Source of the DNA: Cognatilysobacter bugurensis
Lineage (GTDB): Bacteria > Pseudomonadota > Gammaproteobacteria > Xanthomonadales > Xanthomonadaceae
Direction of reading: 5' to 3'
Assembly: GCF_014652095.1 (NCBI RefSeq)
Contig: NZ_BMYD01000001.1
Coordinates: 37,068 to 101,067, forward strand
Length of the DNA stretch: 64,000 bases
Shown in pieces: positions 34,869 to 43,409 of this stretch (the stretch's first letter is position 1; each line of letters opens with the position of its first letter). A model generated the notes under the pieces. The model had not been told where the DNA came from. It ran no database searches and saw nothing but the letters and a program-made list of their open reading frames with translations. Made by a program: the position numbers and the translations under genes.

Positions 34869-36119
34869 TCAGCCCTTCGCGTACTTCGCAATGAAGTCGC
34901 GCACCTGCGGGTACACCTGCGTGCGCCAGCGACGGCCGCTGAAGATGCCGTAATGGCCCGCGCCCTCGACTGTGAGGTGGTGGCGATCTCGCTCGGGAAT
35001 GCCGGTGCACAGCGTGTGCGCCGCGCGTGTCTGCCCTTGGCCGGAGATGTCGTCGAGCTCGCCTTCGATCGACAGCAGCGCCGTGCCCTTGATGGCATCG
35101 GGCCGCACGCGCTCGCCGCGGACGTCCCACGTGCCCTTCGGCAGGCGGTGCTCCTGGAACACGATGCGCACGGTGTCGAGGTAGTACTCCGCCGGCATGT
35201 CGAGCACGGCGTTGTACTCGTCGTAAAAACGGCGATGCGACTCGGCGTCGTCGAGGTCGCCTTTGACGAGGTCCGTGTAGAAGTCCCAGTGCGACTGGAA
35301 GTGGCGCTCGGGGTTCATCGCGACGAAGCCCGTGTGCTGCAGGAAGCCCGGGTACACGCGACGTCCGCTACCTGGGTAATTCGCAGGCACGTGATGGATC
35401 AGGTTGGTTTCGAACCACCACATCGGCTTCTGCACCGCGAGGTTGTTCACCTGCGTCGGGTTCTGCCGCGTGTCGATCGGCCCACCCATCATCACGAGCG
35501 ATCGCGGCGTCGTCTCGCCGCGTCCGGCCATCAGCGACACCGCGGCAAGCACGGGCACCGTTGGCTGGCAGACACTGATCACGTGCAGGTTTTCAGCGCC
35601 GATCTCGCGGATGAATTCCTGGACGTATTCGATGTAGTCGTCGAGGTGGAACGGACCGTCGCTGAGCGGGACCATGCGCGCATCGACCCAATCGGTGACG
35701 TACACCTTGTGGTCGCGCATCAGCGTGCGCACCGTGTCGCGCAGCAGCGTGGCGTGGTGGCCCGAGAGCGGGGCGACAACGAGTACCGGCGGGTCGTCGC
35801 GCAATTGCACGAGGTCGTCCGCTTCGTCGGCATAGCGCTTGAAGCGCAGCAGACGGCAGAACGGTTTGACGAGTACTTCGCGTTCGACGACCGGGTACTC
35901 GGTGCCGTCGATCTCGATCGAGTCGATCCCGAACTGCGGTTTCTCGTAATCCTTGCCGATGCGGTAGAGCAGCTCGTATCCGGCTGCAACGCGCGATGCG
36001 CCGGGCACGCCCGACAGCCAGCTGCCGGTTGCACCGAACATCTTCGCGCCGGCATCCGCCCAATAAGTCATCGGGGCCATCCAGGCGCGACCGAGTTCGT
36101 GCATCTGATACAGCAGCAT
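34869..36119 (-). CDS. phaZ: Intracellular polyhydroxyalkanoate depolymerase
   Basis: A 416-residue protein that follows PhaZ of the Ralstonia type across its length. It has PMTYWADAGAKMF near the start, VLVVAPLSGHHATLLRDTVRTLM and YVTDWVDARMVPLSDGPFHLDDY. The nucleophile lies in HVISVCQPTVPV with Cys184 in place of the usual Ser, as in the thiol-type intracellular PHB depolymerases. The histidine is probably in EGAGHYGIFSGRRW. It should break stored poly-3-hydroxybutyrate into oligomers on the granule. No phaC, phaA or phasin gene is in this window. The ATG at 36119 starts MLLYQMHELGRAW. Confidence 0.9.
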   Translation of the reverse strand: MLLYQMHELGRAWMAPMTYWADAGAKMFGATGSWLSGVPGASRVAAGYELLYRIGKDYEKPQFGIDSIEIDGTEYPVVEREVLVKPFCRLLRFKRYADEADDLVQLRDDPPVLVVAPLSGHHATLLRDTVRTLMRDHKVYVTDWVDARMVPLSDGPFHLDDYIEYVQEFIREIGAENLHVISVCQPTVPVLAAVSLMAGRGETTPRSLVMMGGPIDTRQNPTQVNNLAVQKPMWWFETNLIHHVPANYPGSGRRVYPGFLQHTGFVAMNPERHFQSHWDFYTDLVKGDLDDAESHRRFYDEYNAVLDMPAEYYLDTVRIVFQEHRLPKGTWDVRGERVRPDAIKGTALLSIEGELDDISGQGQTRAAHTLCTGIPERDRHHLTVEGAGHYGIFSGRRWRTQVYPQVRDFIAKYAKG

Positions 36120-36206
36120 TTCTACACCCCCGTAAACCTGTACTGCACGCGGTGTTGCACCGCAGCATACCCCTGCGTCCGGACGGGAACGTGAACCCTC
36201 GTCACG

Positions 36207-36818
36207 TTAAACGGCCGGGCGCTCCAGTGCGGTGGCGGCAAGCGCAACGTCTGCCGACATCCACATATGCGAGCCCAGTGCGACGAAGCCGTTGGACTCG
36301 AAACGTGTGCGATAGAACGACGCGGGCCGACGCCGGAACCCCTCCGTGTCTCCGTCGATCCCGTCCTCGCGAGTGAACGTTTCCAGAAACGCCACGCCGC
36401 CGCACAACGCTGCGAGCCCGGTCAGCCCCCGATCGAGCTCGCGTGCATCAACGTAGTGCATGACGTCGCTGCACACGAGCAGGTCGACGGGTGCGCAAGG
36501 GCGCAACCATTCGAAGTCGCCAAATTCGGCAAGATGCAGGTTGCGGCGCGTGCCGAAGCGGGCGATCGCGTACTGGCTGCTGTCGAAGCCGAGGTAGTGC
36601 ACCTTCGGCCGCAGCTTCAGCAGCGGCGCACGCCACGCGCCTTCGCCGCAGCCGATGTCGAGCACGGTGCGGAGCGGTCGCTCGAGGTGGTATTCGGCCG
36701 TCGCGACCGCAAGGGCGACCTTGCGGGCGAGCCGCGCCGTGCCGCCGATCGCGGCCTGTTTGAGCGCGGGATCGCGATACCAGCGCTGGAAGTAGTTGGC
36801 GTCGTAGTGCTTGGTCAA
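36207..36818 (-). CDS. Class I SAM-dependent methyltransferase
   Basis: A 203-residue methyltransferase. It begins with HYDANYFQRWYRDPA, typical of a small family. The SAM-binding motif I is TVLDIGCGEGAWRAPLL (about 52-68), with the acidic residue of motif II in HYLGFDSSQYA and motif IV around VDLLVCSDVMHYV. The substrate is unknown. The open frame starts with TTG at 36818; no good ATG is near and no clear ribosome site is present, so the start is uncertain. It lies upstream of phaZ with 87 bp between, in the same direction. The 272 bp between it and the divergent hemJ-like gene contain no supported gene. Confidence 0.8.
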   Translation of the reverse strand: MTKHYDANYFQRWYRDPALKQAAIGGTARLARKVALAVATAEYHLERPLRTVLDIGCGEGAWRAPLLKLRPKVHYLGFDSSQYAIARFGTRRNLHLAEFGDFEWLRPCAPVDLLVCSDVMHYVDARELDRGLTGLAALCGGVAFLETFTREDGIDGDTEGFRRRPASFYRTRFESNGFVALGSHMWMSADVALAATALERPAV

Positions 36819-37090
36819 CGAAGTGTCCGATGGTGGCAGTGGTTGCCCGCAGTGCGCTTGTGGGCGGCAGCCGGGGATCGATCAGGTGCGGGGTGCCCGC
36901 GCACTGCCATCGCGGCACTGACGTGCCCCATGACAGGTCTGCCGCGCAGCGGCGCGAAGGCGCAAACGATGCCGGGCCGAGGCGATACGCGACGACCCTG
37001 CACGCCAGATCCCGGGAACAGCGCGCCCGGAGCGGACCTCCATCCGCTGCATGGCATCCTAGCGGCCATTCCGACCGATACCGAGCTGCC

Positions 37091-37513
37091 GTGAACGCCT
37101 ACGTCTGGACGAAAACCCTGCACATCGTGTTCGTGGTCGCCTGGATGGCGGCCGTGTTCTACCTGCCGCGCATCCTGGTGAACATCGTCGAGGCGGGTGA
37201 CGCTGCGCCGGTGCGCGCGCGGCTGGTGCTGATGGGGCGCAGGTTGTACCGCTTTGGACACGTCATGCTCGGTGTTGCGGTGATCCTGGGCTTCGCGCTT
37301 TGGATGCATTTCGGCATTGCCGGCGGGTGGCTGCATGCGAAGCTCGCGCTCGTCGTCGGCCTGGTCGTCTACTTCATCGTGAGCGGTCGCTGGCTGAAAG
37401 GCGCGGACGCCGGGCGGCCGCTGCCGTCGGCGCGCGCGCTGCGCTGGTTCAACGAGGTGCCGGTGCTCGTGCTCGTGGCGATCGTCTGGCTCGTGCTCGC
37501 AAAGCCGTTCTGA
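37091..37513 (+). CDS. CopD/HemJ-like membrane protein
   Basis: A 140-residue protein with four membrane helices. It has the pattern of HemJ, the heme-dependent protoporphyrinogen oxidase: AYVWTKTLHIVFVVAWMAAVFYLPRILV with His11, and GGWLHAKLALVVGLV with Lys84. These correspond in position to the His in helix 1 and Lys in helix 3 needed by HemJ. Many members are annotated only as CopD family. If it is HemJ it converts protoporphyrinogen IX to protoporphyrin IX. The GTG at 37091 is the only start that gives the proper N-terminus. A 140-aa gene follows 19 bp downstream. Confidence 0.7.
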   Translation: MNAYVWTKTLHIVFVVAWMAAVFYLPRILVNIVEAGDAAPVRARLVLMGRRLYRFGHVMLGVAVILGFALWMHFGIAGGWLHAKLALVVGLVVYFIVSGRWLKGADAGRPLPSARALRWFNEVPVLVLVAIVWLVLAKPF

Positions 37514-37532
37514 CGTGCCGGAGACCGTAGCC

Positions 37533-37955
37533 ATGTCGACCCCTGGAATGCACGTCTCCGACGTCATCGACGACATCAAAGCCGCATTCGAACAGTTCCC
37601 GGACGCGGCCCGCTGGCGCGTGGGCGTCGCCACCTACGTGGACGGCCCCGGCAGCGACATTTCCGTGATGTACGCGGCCAGCTACCACGTCGACGGCGAC
37701 GGATTCTTCCTGGTGCCGGAAGGCATGGGCGAGGCATTCGCGCTCGAGGAGCGGCCATTCACCGCGCGCGAGTTGCTCGACGCGCTCGAGGCCGAAGCCC
37801 GCTGGGCCGGTTACGCGGTGCACGTACGCGCGGAGATCGTGGAACTTGCGGACAGCTCGTTCGCGAGCCGCAACCTGCCGCTGTGGGGCGCGGGCGTGCA
37901 CGACGAGGCCGAGCTGGTCTATTTCTACTACGGCGCAATGGCCCTCGAAGCCTGA
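37533..37955 (+). CDS. Hypothetical protein, 140 aa
   Basis: A 140-residue acidic soluble protein with no signal or membrane segment. It begins MSTPGMHVSDVIDDIKAAFEQFPDAARWRVGVATY and contains a run of aromatic/beta residues (SVMYAASYHVDGDGFFLVP). It ends FYYGAMALEA. I do not recognise the family. GGAG lies about 9 bp before the ATG at 37533; a GTG 18 bp upstream is less likely. It is close behind the HemJ-like gene and possibly co-transcribed, which would hint at a link, but nothing in the sequence shows one. Confidence 0.62.
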   Translation: MSTPGMHVSDVIDDIKAAFEQFPDAARWRVGVATYVDGPGSDISVMYAASYHVDGDGFFLVPEGMGEAFALEERPFTARELLDALEAEARWAGYAVHVRAEIVELADSSFASRNLPLWGAGVHDEAELVYFYYGAMALEA

Positions 37956-38025
37956 TTCGCGCAGCCGGCGCCCGGGTCGGGCGCGCACATCGCCCGCGCC
38001 GCGCCGGTCTGAAAGTACGCCGCGC

Positions 38026-39720
38026 TCAGCGCTTGGGCGGATTCACAACCTGCGGCAGTTCCACCGGCACGCCGTTCGCATCGCAACCGCCCGCGGCGCA
38101 GAGCTTGGCGCGCAGGGCTGGCAGCGACTGCAGCATGAAGTGGTGGATCGTGTTTTGCTCGACGCTGCCGCGGACGGCTGCGCTGCCCGGGCCGCGCGCC
38201 CAGATGCCGACGTCGTCGCCGCCGTGCGATTCCGCCCGCGTCGGCACGGTCGCCTCCTGCAGGAAGTCGGGCGCCGCGGTGTCGACCTCGCTGAGATCGG
38301 GGCGGCCGGTCGCCGGCTGCACCTCGCTCGCGTGGTGCGGCCACCGCTTCGGGCCTTCAGGCTGCTGCGTGGTCGCTCCGGTGTAGCCGGGGCCGTTCGC
38401 ATAGCCGAGCGTGGTGTACGGCAGCCCGGTCGCGTCGCGCGCGTAGTCGTCGGCGTCGCTGCCTTCGCCGCTGCTGCCGCGGACCTTGCCGAGAATCGGG
38501 TTGCCGCGGACGGGATACCCCGCAAACGTCAGCGTGTGCGCGTGGTCGGCGGTGACGATGATCAACGTGTCGTCGGCCGAGGTCATCTCGGTCGCGGCGC
38601 GGACCGCGTCGCTGAACGCGATCGTGTCGGTGAGTGCGCGGTAGGCGTTGCCGTCGTGGTGCGCGTGGTCGATGCGGCCGCCTTCGACGAGCAGCACATA
38701 GCCGTCCGGGTCGTTGTGGAGGCGCTCGATCGCCGCGCGGGTCATCTCCGCGAGTGAGGGCTCGCCGGCGATGTCGCGGGGGCGGTCGTGCTCGAAGTTC
38801 ATGTGGCCGGGCTCGAACAGGCCCAGCAGCGGGCCCTGCGCGGGCGCCTGCTGCAGCTGCTGCAGGTTCCACACGAACGTGCCGGCGGGATGGCGCTGCT
38901 TCCACTGCTCGACGAGATTGCGGCCGTCGAGGCGCTGGCCGACCTTGTCCGCGTGTTCGGGGTCGGGTTCGGTGGCCGGCAGGAACTGGCCGCGGCCGCC
39001 GCCGAGCAGCACGTCGGGCGTGAGCGGGCTTTCGACGAACTGCCGTGCGATGTCGGTGCAGCCGGCGGCCTTTGCGGGTTCGGACATCTCCGCGTCGTCT
39101 TCCCAGTTGCGGTCGGCGCTGTGCGCGAACGTCGCCGCGGGCGTGGCGTGGGTGACCTTCGTAGTGGTGACGACGCCGGTCGCCAGACCGTGCTGCTCGG
39201 CGAGTTGCCACAGCGACGCCACGGGGGCGGCGAGCGCGTCCGCACAGTCGCCGCGTGCGGCGGCCTGGTGGATGCCGATCACGCCCGCACGCGTCTTCAC
39301 GCCCGAGGCCATCGCCGTCATCGTGCCGGCCGAATCGGGGGTCTGCGAATCGGTGTTGTAGGTGCGGCTCAGCGCCGTCGCCGGGAAATCCTCCCAGGCC
39401 AGGCGGTTGTCTTCACCGGCGCCGCCGCGCCGTTGGCCCTCGAGGATGCGTGCGGCCGCGACCGTGGTGAGGCTCATGCCGTCGCCGACAAACAGAATGA
39501 CGTTCTTCGCACGACCGGCCATCGCGCCTCGCGCGGCGGCCTCGGACGCGCCGCTGCGATACCACCACGCTGCGGTCTCGCCGGACGGGCGCTCGATCGC
39601 CGGCACAGCGACGCGTACGCCGTGCATCGACGACGCGCCGCTCGCGTCCATGCGCGGATCGCGCGAGGCACAGGCGGTCGCGAGCAGAGCGGGCACGAGG
39701 CAGAGGAGGGGACGGGTCAT
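38026..39720 (-). CDS. Alkaline phosphatase (PhoA family), exported
   Basis: A 564-residue alkaline phosphatase. The N-terminus (PLLCLVPALLATACAS) is an export signal with a possible lipid-attachment Cys17, though the residue at -3 is Ala. The catalytic parts are VILFVGDGMS (metal Asp80), TPDSAGTMTAMASG with nucleophile Ser130, VEGGRIDHAHHDGNAYRA, IVTADHAHT and the final AESHGGDDVGIWARG with a metal His. The enzyme frees phosphate from phosphomonoesters in the periplasm using two Zn2+ and Mg2+, and is usually induced by phosphate starvation. A Pho box was not identified. The ATG at 39720 follows GAGG. The gene stands alone, convergent with the 140-aa gene. Confidence 0.9.
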   Translation of the reverse strand: MTRPLLCLVPALLATACASRDPRMDASGASSMHGVRVAVPAIERPSGETAAWWYRSGASEAAARGAMAGRAKNVILFVGDGMSLTTVAAARILEGQRRGGAGEDNRLAWEDFPATALSRTYNTDSQTPDSAGTMTAMASGVKTRAGVIGIHQAAARGDCADALAAPVASLWQLAEQHGLATGVVTTTKVTHATPAATFAHSADRNWEDDAEMSEPAKAAGCTDIARQFVESPLTPDVLLGGGRGQFLPATEPDPEHADKVGQRLDGRNLVEQWKQRHPAGTFVWNLQQLQQAPAQGPLLGLFEPGHMNFEHDRPRDIAGEPSLAEMTRAAIERLHNDPDGYVLLVEGGRIDHAHHDGNAYRALTDTIAFSDAVRAATEMTSADDTLIIVTADHAHTLTFAGYPVRGNPILGKVRGSSGEGSDADDYARDATGLPYTTLGYANGPGYTGATTQQPEGPKRWPHHASEVQPATGRPDLSEVDTAAPDFLQEATVPTRAESHGGDDVGIWARGPGSAAVRGSVEQNTIHHFMLQSLPALRAKLCAAGGCDANGVPVELPQVVNPPKR

Positions 39721-39857
39721 CGACGGGACCTGATCGGCGGCAAGCCCGCGATTATGCCGGGCGAGCGTCGACCCGATTGGAACAGTGGGCACGCGCCGGC
39801 GGTGTCGCCCGCCCCGGCAAGCTCGGCTATCGTGGCCGTTCATCGCGAGGTGCTCCC

Positions 39858-41234
39858 ATGTCCCTGATGTCCCGTGCCGCCGCGGCGTGGTTCAAGTTCC
39901 CGTTCTGGCAGCGTGTGCTTGCCGGCTTCGTTCTGGGCGCGCTCGCAGGCTGGCTGCTCGGTCCGGACGCCGAGCGCTTCCTCGGCCCGCTGGGCACCTT
40001 GTACGTCAACCTCATCAAGATGATCGCCGTGCCGTTGGTGTTCTTCGCGGTCATCAACGCGGTCGCGTCACTGCACGGGCAGCGCTCGCTCGTCGCACTC
40101 GGGGGGCGCACGTTTGCGTGGTTTGCGGTGACCGCGACGCTCGCCGTCGGCGTGGGGCTGTTCGTCGGCTGGGCGATGCAACCCGGACGCGGCCTCGAGG
40201 GGCTCGCGGGCGCCGCGGACTTCCAACCGCGCGACGTGCCGTCGCCGGTCCAGGTGGTGCTCGACATCGTGCCGACCAACCCGTTCCAGGCCCTCGGTGG
40301 CGCGATGCCCGCGGCGGATGCGGACGGCGCGATGCGATTGGTGCCGACGGCCACGATCCTGCAGGCGCTGTTCCTCGCCGCGCTCATCGGCTTTGCGCTC
40401 GTGAAGCTCGGCGAGCGCACCCCGGAGCTGCGCCGCCTTGCGGGCGAGGCGAACGAAGTGATGATCCAGATCACGCGTTTCGTGCTCGAGCTCACGCCGA
40501 TCGGGACGTTCGGGCTCATCGCCGCGCTCGTCGGTGCGTACGGCTTTGAAAAGCTGCTGCCGCTCGGCACGTTCGTCATCGCGCTGTACCTCGCGTGCGC
40601 GATGCACATCGTCTTCGTCTACGGCGGCCTGCTCGCGGCGCACGGGCTCAATCCAATCCGGTTTTTTAGGGGCGCCGCGCCCGGCATGGAGGTCGCGTTC
40701 GCGAGCTCGTCGAGCTTTGCCTCGCTGCCGGTGGCCATCCAATCGGTCACCCGCAACCTGGGCGTCGATCGCAACTACGCCGCGTTTGCAGTGCCGCTCG
40801 GCGCGAGCATCAAGATGGACGCCTGCGGCGCGATCTATCCTGCGCTGGCGGCGATGTTCGTCGCGCAGTACGCGGGCCTGCAGCTCGACGCGTCGCAGTA
40901 TTTCCTCATCCTGCTTGCATCGGTGCTCGGCAGCTTCGGCACCGCGGGCGTACCGGGCACCGCCACGATCATGGTCACGCTGGTCCTCTCGGCGGCCGGA
41001 CTGCCGCTGCAGGCTGTCGGCTATCTCATCGCGATCGATCGCGTGCTCGACATGATGCGCACGATGACGAACGTGACCGGGCAGATGGTCATTCCCGTGC
41101 TGGTCGCGAAGGAGACTGGACTGCTCGACCGCGCCGTCTACGACACGGCGTCCAGCAATGTTGGCCTTCGCAAGCACGATTCGGCCGAACTGCCGTTGCC
41201 GGTCGCGCGAAGCGAGCGCGATCTGCGGACCTGA
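39858..41234 (+). CDS. Dicarboxylate/amino acid:cation symporter (DAACS)
   Basis: A 458-residue transporter of the DAACS (GltP/DctA/SstT) family. It takes up glutamate, dicarboxylates or small amino acids with Na+ or H+. Signs are KFPFWQRVLAGFVLGALAGWLLG, LYVNLIKMIAVPLVFFAVI, the serine-rich hairpin AFASSSSFASLPVAI (tip of HP1), GASIKMDACGAIYPA with the cation-binding NMDG-like region, FGTAGVPGTATIMVT (HP2) and DRVLDMMRTMTNVTGQ in TM8. The MDxx and DRxxDMxRTxxNVxGD/Q pattern places it in the family; the exact substrate is not determined. The ATG at 39858 has GCGAGG upstream. It is divergent from alkaline phosphatase with 137 bp between. Confidence 0.9.
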   Translation: MSLMSRAAAAWFKFPFWQRVLAGFVLGALAGWLLGPDAERFLGPLGTLYVNLIKMIAVPLVFFAVINAVASLHGQRSLVALGGRTFAWFAVTATLAVGVGLFVGWAMQPGRGLEGLAGAADFQPRDVPSPVQVVLDIVPTNPFQALGGAMPAADADGAMRLVPTATILQALFLAALIGFALVKLGERTPELRRLAGEANEVMIQITRFVLELTPIGTFGLIAALVGAYGFEKLLPLGTFVIALYLACAMHIVFVYGGLLAAHGLNPIRFFRGAAPGMEVAFASSSSFASLPVAIQSVTRNLGVDRNYAAFAVPLGASIKMDACGAIYPALAAMFVAQYAGLQLDASQYFLILLASVLGSFGTAGVPGTATIMVTLVLSAAGLPLQAVGYLIAIDRVLDMMRTMTNVTGQMVIPVLVAKETGLLDRAVYDTASSNVGLRKHDSAELPLPVARSERDLRT

Positions 41235-41266
41235 GACACGTCCCACCCTCCCGGAGCTCGATCGAC

Positions 41267-41845
41267 ATGACGTCACGCCCGTTCTTCCTTCCCCTTGCCG
41301 TCGCGGCCGTCGCTGCCGTGATCGGGGGCTGCGCATCGCGGCAGCCGGTCGCGACCGCGCCGGCGGAGGTGCGCGACGGCCGGGTCGGCGCGGAGGACAT
41401 CACCCACGCCGACGTCGGGCAGCCGCGCCTCGCCCTCGCGTCTAACGAGGCGTTCCACGAAGCGCTGCCGGAGCCCTCGAATGCGCTGCCGGCGTATCCG
41501 GGCGCGTTGCTCGCGCAGCAGCTGCCGCCGCAGACCGTGTGCGTGCACGTGGCCGTCGATGGCGACGGGCGGGTCATGTTTGCGCGGCCCCTTCGCGATC
41601 GTGCCGGCTGCACCGCGGCAGCGGATGCCGCGTTCGATGCCGCCGCGGTCGAGGCCGTCAATGCCTGGCGCTTCGATCCGGCATTCAAGTGTGTGTTCGC
41701 CGATGAGGCGACGAAACGCCGCGACGGCCCGGGCTGCGCCGACACGCTCGCCGTGCGCCAACCGGTGAGCCTGGTCTACCGCTTCGAGTTCCGACAAGAA
41801 AACGGCCGCGGTGCGGTCGCGATCGACGCAAGCGCGGCGCCCTGA
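41267..41845 (+). CDS. Lipoprotein with TonB-C-like domain
   Basis: A 192-residue predicted lipoprotein with signal PLAVAAVAAVIGGCAS (lipobox IGGC). The mature part contains VCVHVAVDGDGRVMFARPL... and AVEAVNAWRFDPAFKCV. These resemble the C-terminal domain of TonB-like proteins (VDxxGxVxxAxVxxSSG... AxxAVxxWRFxPA), with PVSLVYRFEFRQ at the end. Unlike true TonB it has no membrane anchor other than the lipid. Its role is unknown, possibly envelope binding. The ATG at 41267 is preceded by CCGGAG. It lies 32 bp after the symporter, in the same direction. Confidence 0.75.
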   Translation: MTSRPFFLPLAVAAVAAVIGGCASRQPVATAPAEVRDGRVGAEDITHADVGQPRLALASNEAFHEALPEPSNALPAYPGALLAQQLPPQTVCVHVAVDGDGRVMFARPLRDRAGCTAAADAAFDAAAVEAVNAWRFDPAFKCVFADEATKRRDGPGCADTLAVRQPVSLVYRFEFRQENGRGAVAIDASAAP

Positions 41846-41917
41846 ACCGCCACTCGTATCGGATCAGCCCCAGCCTGCGGTGACGGCCGCGAGTGTCGCG
41901 GCGCTGCGACGCATCGC

Positions 41918-42406
41918 TCAGGCGCGGGAGTACCGCCACGACACCATGCGGCCGTCGCGGTACGGCATCACGCCATGGAATGCGCGCGCATCGTCATCGA
42001 AGACCAGCGGCAGGAACTCGCGGTCGCCTTCCCACATCGGAAATTCGTGCAGCCGGGCAATCGGCACCCATTCGAGCGTGCCTTCGGGGTTGGATGTGTA
42101 AGGCTCGCCCTCGAACGCGGTGATCAGGAACACGAAGCCGAGCCAGTCCTCGCCGTGCTTGCCGAAGCCGGGCCAGCTGATCGTGCCCCGCAGCGACAGC
42201 GCAGTGCAGTCGATGCCGGCTTCTTCGAGGATTTCCCGGCGCATGCCGGCCAGCACGTCCTCGTCGGCCTCGAGCTTGCCGCCGAGGCCGTTGTACTTGC
42301 CCAGGTGCGCATCGTCGGGCCGCGCGTTGCGATGCACGAGCAGCACCTGCGTGCGATCGGGCGAAAGCACGTAGCCGAGCGTGGCGACAATCGGGGTGTA
42401 CGGCAT
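41918..42406 (-). CDS. NUDIX hydrolase (8-oxo-dGTP diphosphatase-like)
   Basis: A 162-residue Nudix protein. The Nudix box GGKLEADEDVLAGMRREILEEAGI (about 42-65) has all the metal-binding Glu residues of GxxxxxExxxxxxxREUxEExGU. The flanks YVLSPDRTQVLLVHRN and FLITAFEGEP support a MutT/8-oxo-dGTP diphosphatase or related function, cleaning oxidised nucleotides. The substrate is not determined. Its ATG shares one base with the stop of the upstream metallo-beta-lactamase (TGATG), so the two are translationally coupled. The 73 bp to the plus-strand lipoprotein stop contain nothing. Confidence 0.85.
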   Translation of the reverse strand: MPYTPIVATLGYVLSPDRTQVLLVHRNARPDDAHLGKYNGLGGKLEADEDVLAGMRREILEEAGIDCTALSLRGTISWPGFGKHGEDWLGFVFLITAFEGEPYTSNPEGTLEWVPIARLHEFPMWEGDREFLPLVFDDDARAFHGVMPYRDGRMVSWRYSRA

Positions 42407-43287
42407 CAGCGCGCGCCTGGCTGCCCACTGGCGCGTTGCGTCTCGAGCTGCGCGTCGAAGCGCTTCTCGGCGCCGTCGGCATACGCAGCGCAGCGCTCCG
42501 GGCGCGGGTGGCGATTCGCCGCATCGGCCGTCGCCCAGCCGCTGGCTTCGGGGTGCGGCGTCAGCAGCAGGTCGCACGGCAGCGCGCGCACGGCGGCGAA
42601 ACCCCGGCGGTAGTCCTCGACGATGCGGGGGTAACGCGCGTGGTCGATCAGCCGGTAATCCGGCGCGCTGAGGCTGTCGGCATAGGCGATGCGCGTCGGG
42701 CGGCCGTCGACCGTGTCGGTCCAGGTCCAGCTCTGGCTGCCTGGCGTGTGGCCCGGCGTGGCGTGCATCGTCAGGCGCAGGTCGCCGAGCTCGATCGACT
42801 CGCCGTCGAGCAGCAGGCGGTCGGCCTGCGCCGGCGGGAACAGCAGCCGATCGCCGAAGTGGACGTCGTCGCTGCCGCCGCGCGCGAGCAGCGCAGCCGA
42901 TTCGGCGTTGGCTGCGATTTGCGCACCGGTGGCCCGCGCGATCTCGGCTACCGGGCCTGCGTGGTCGAAATGCGCGTGGCTGAAGACGATCCACTTCAGT
43001 TCACCCGGCCCGACGCCGAGCTTGCGCAGCTGCTCCAGCACGTGGCCCGCCGCCTGCGGCAGCCCGCCGTCGATCAGCACCGCACCGGCATCGGTCCGAA
43101 TCAGCACCGCGGCGAGCCCTTCCGTGCCGACGTACCAGCTGCGCTCGGCGATCCGGAAAGGCTCGATCGGCCGCCGCCAGGAATCACGGGTCTCGATGCC
43201 GGCCTGCGCCGGGAGCAGGGCGGGCGATGCGGCGAGCACGGGCGTCGCGACCAGCAACGCGTACGACAGGAACAACGAACGGAGCAT
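42406..43287 (-). CDS. Subclass B3 metallo-beta-lactamase-like hydrolase
   Basis: A 293-residue exported protein with signal peptide SLFLSYALLVATPVLAA. The metallo-beta-lactamase fold shows SHAHFDHAG with His104, His106, Asp108 and His109, then ATPGHTPGS with His180, and LLLTPHPEASG with His245. That is the full B3 set: two sites, Zn1 by three His and Zn2 by Asp-His-His. The HxHxDH motif and the T(P)GS loop fit B3 enzymes such as L1 and the environmental LRA types. It could give intrinsic beta-lactam, including carbapenem, hydrolysis, but related periplasmic hydrolases with other substrates exist. The ATG at 43287 gives the correct signal peptide. Confidence 0.83.
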   Translation of the reverse strand: MLRSLFLSYALLVATPVLAASPALLPAQAGIETRDSWRRPIEPFRIAERSWYVGTEGLAAVLIRTDAGAVLIDGGLPQAAGHVLEQLRKLGVGPGELKWIVFSHAHFDHAGPVAEIARATGAQIAANAESAALLARGGSDDVHFGDRLLFPPAQADRLLLDGESIELGDLRLTMHATPGHTPGSQSWTWTDTVDGRPTRIAYADSLSAPDYRLIDHARYPRIVEDYRRGFAAVRALPCDLLLTPHPEASGWATADAANRHPRPERCAAYADGAEKRFDAQLETQRASGQPGAR

Positions 43288-43409
43288 CGGCGTCAGGACC
43301 GGGGCAGGGCGCCGCAGTGTCCGCAATTAGTGGCCCCGCGGCCAGCGCGGCGCGGCGTCGACACCGCGAATGCGAGGATCGGGCGCCCAGTGTCAACGAT
43401 CGGAAAGCA

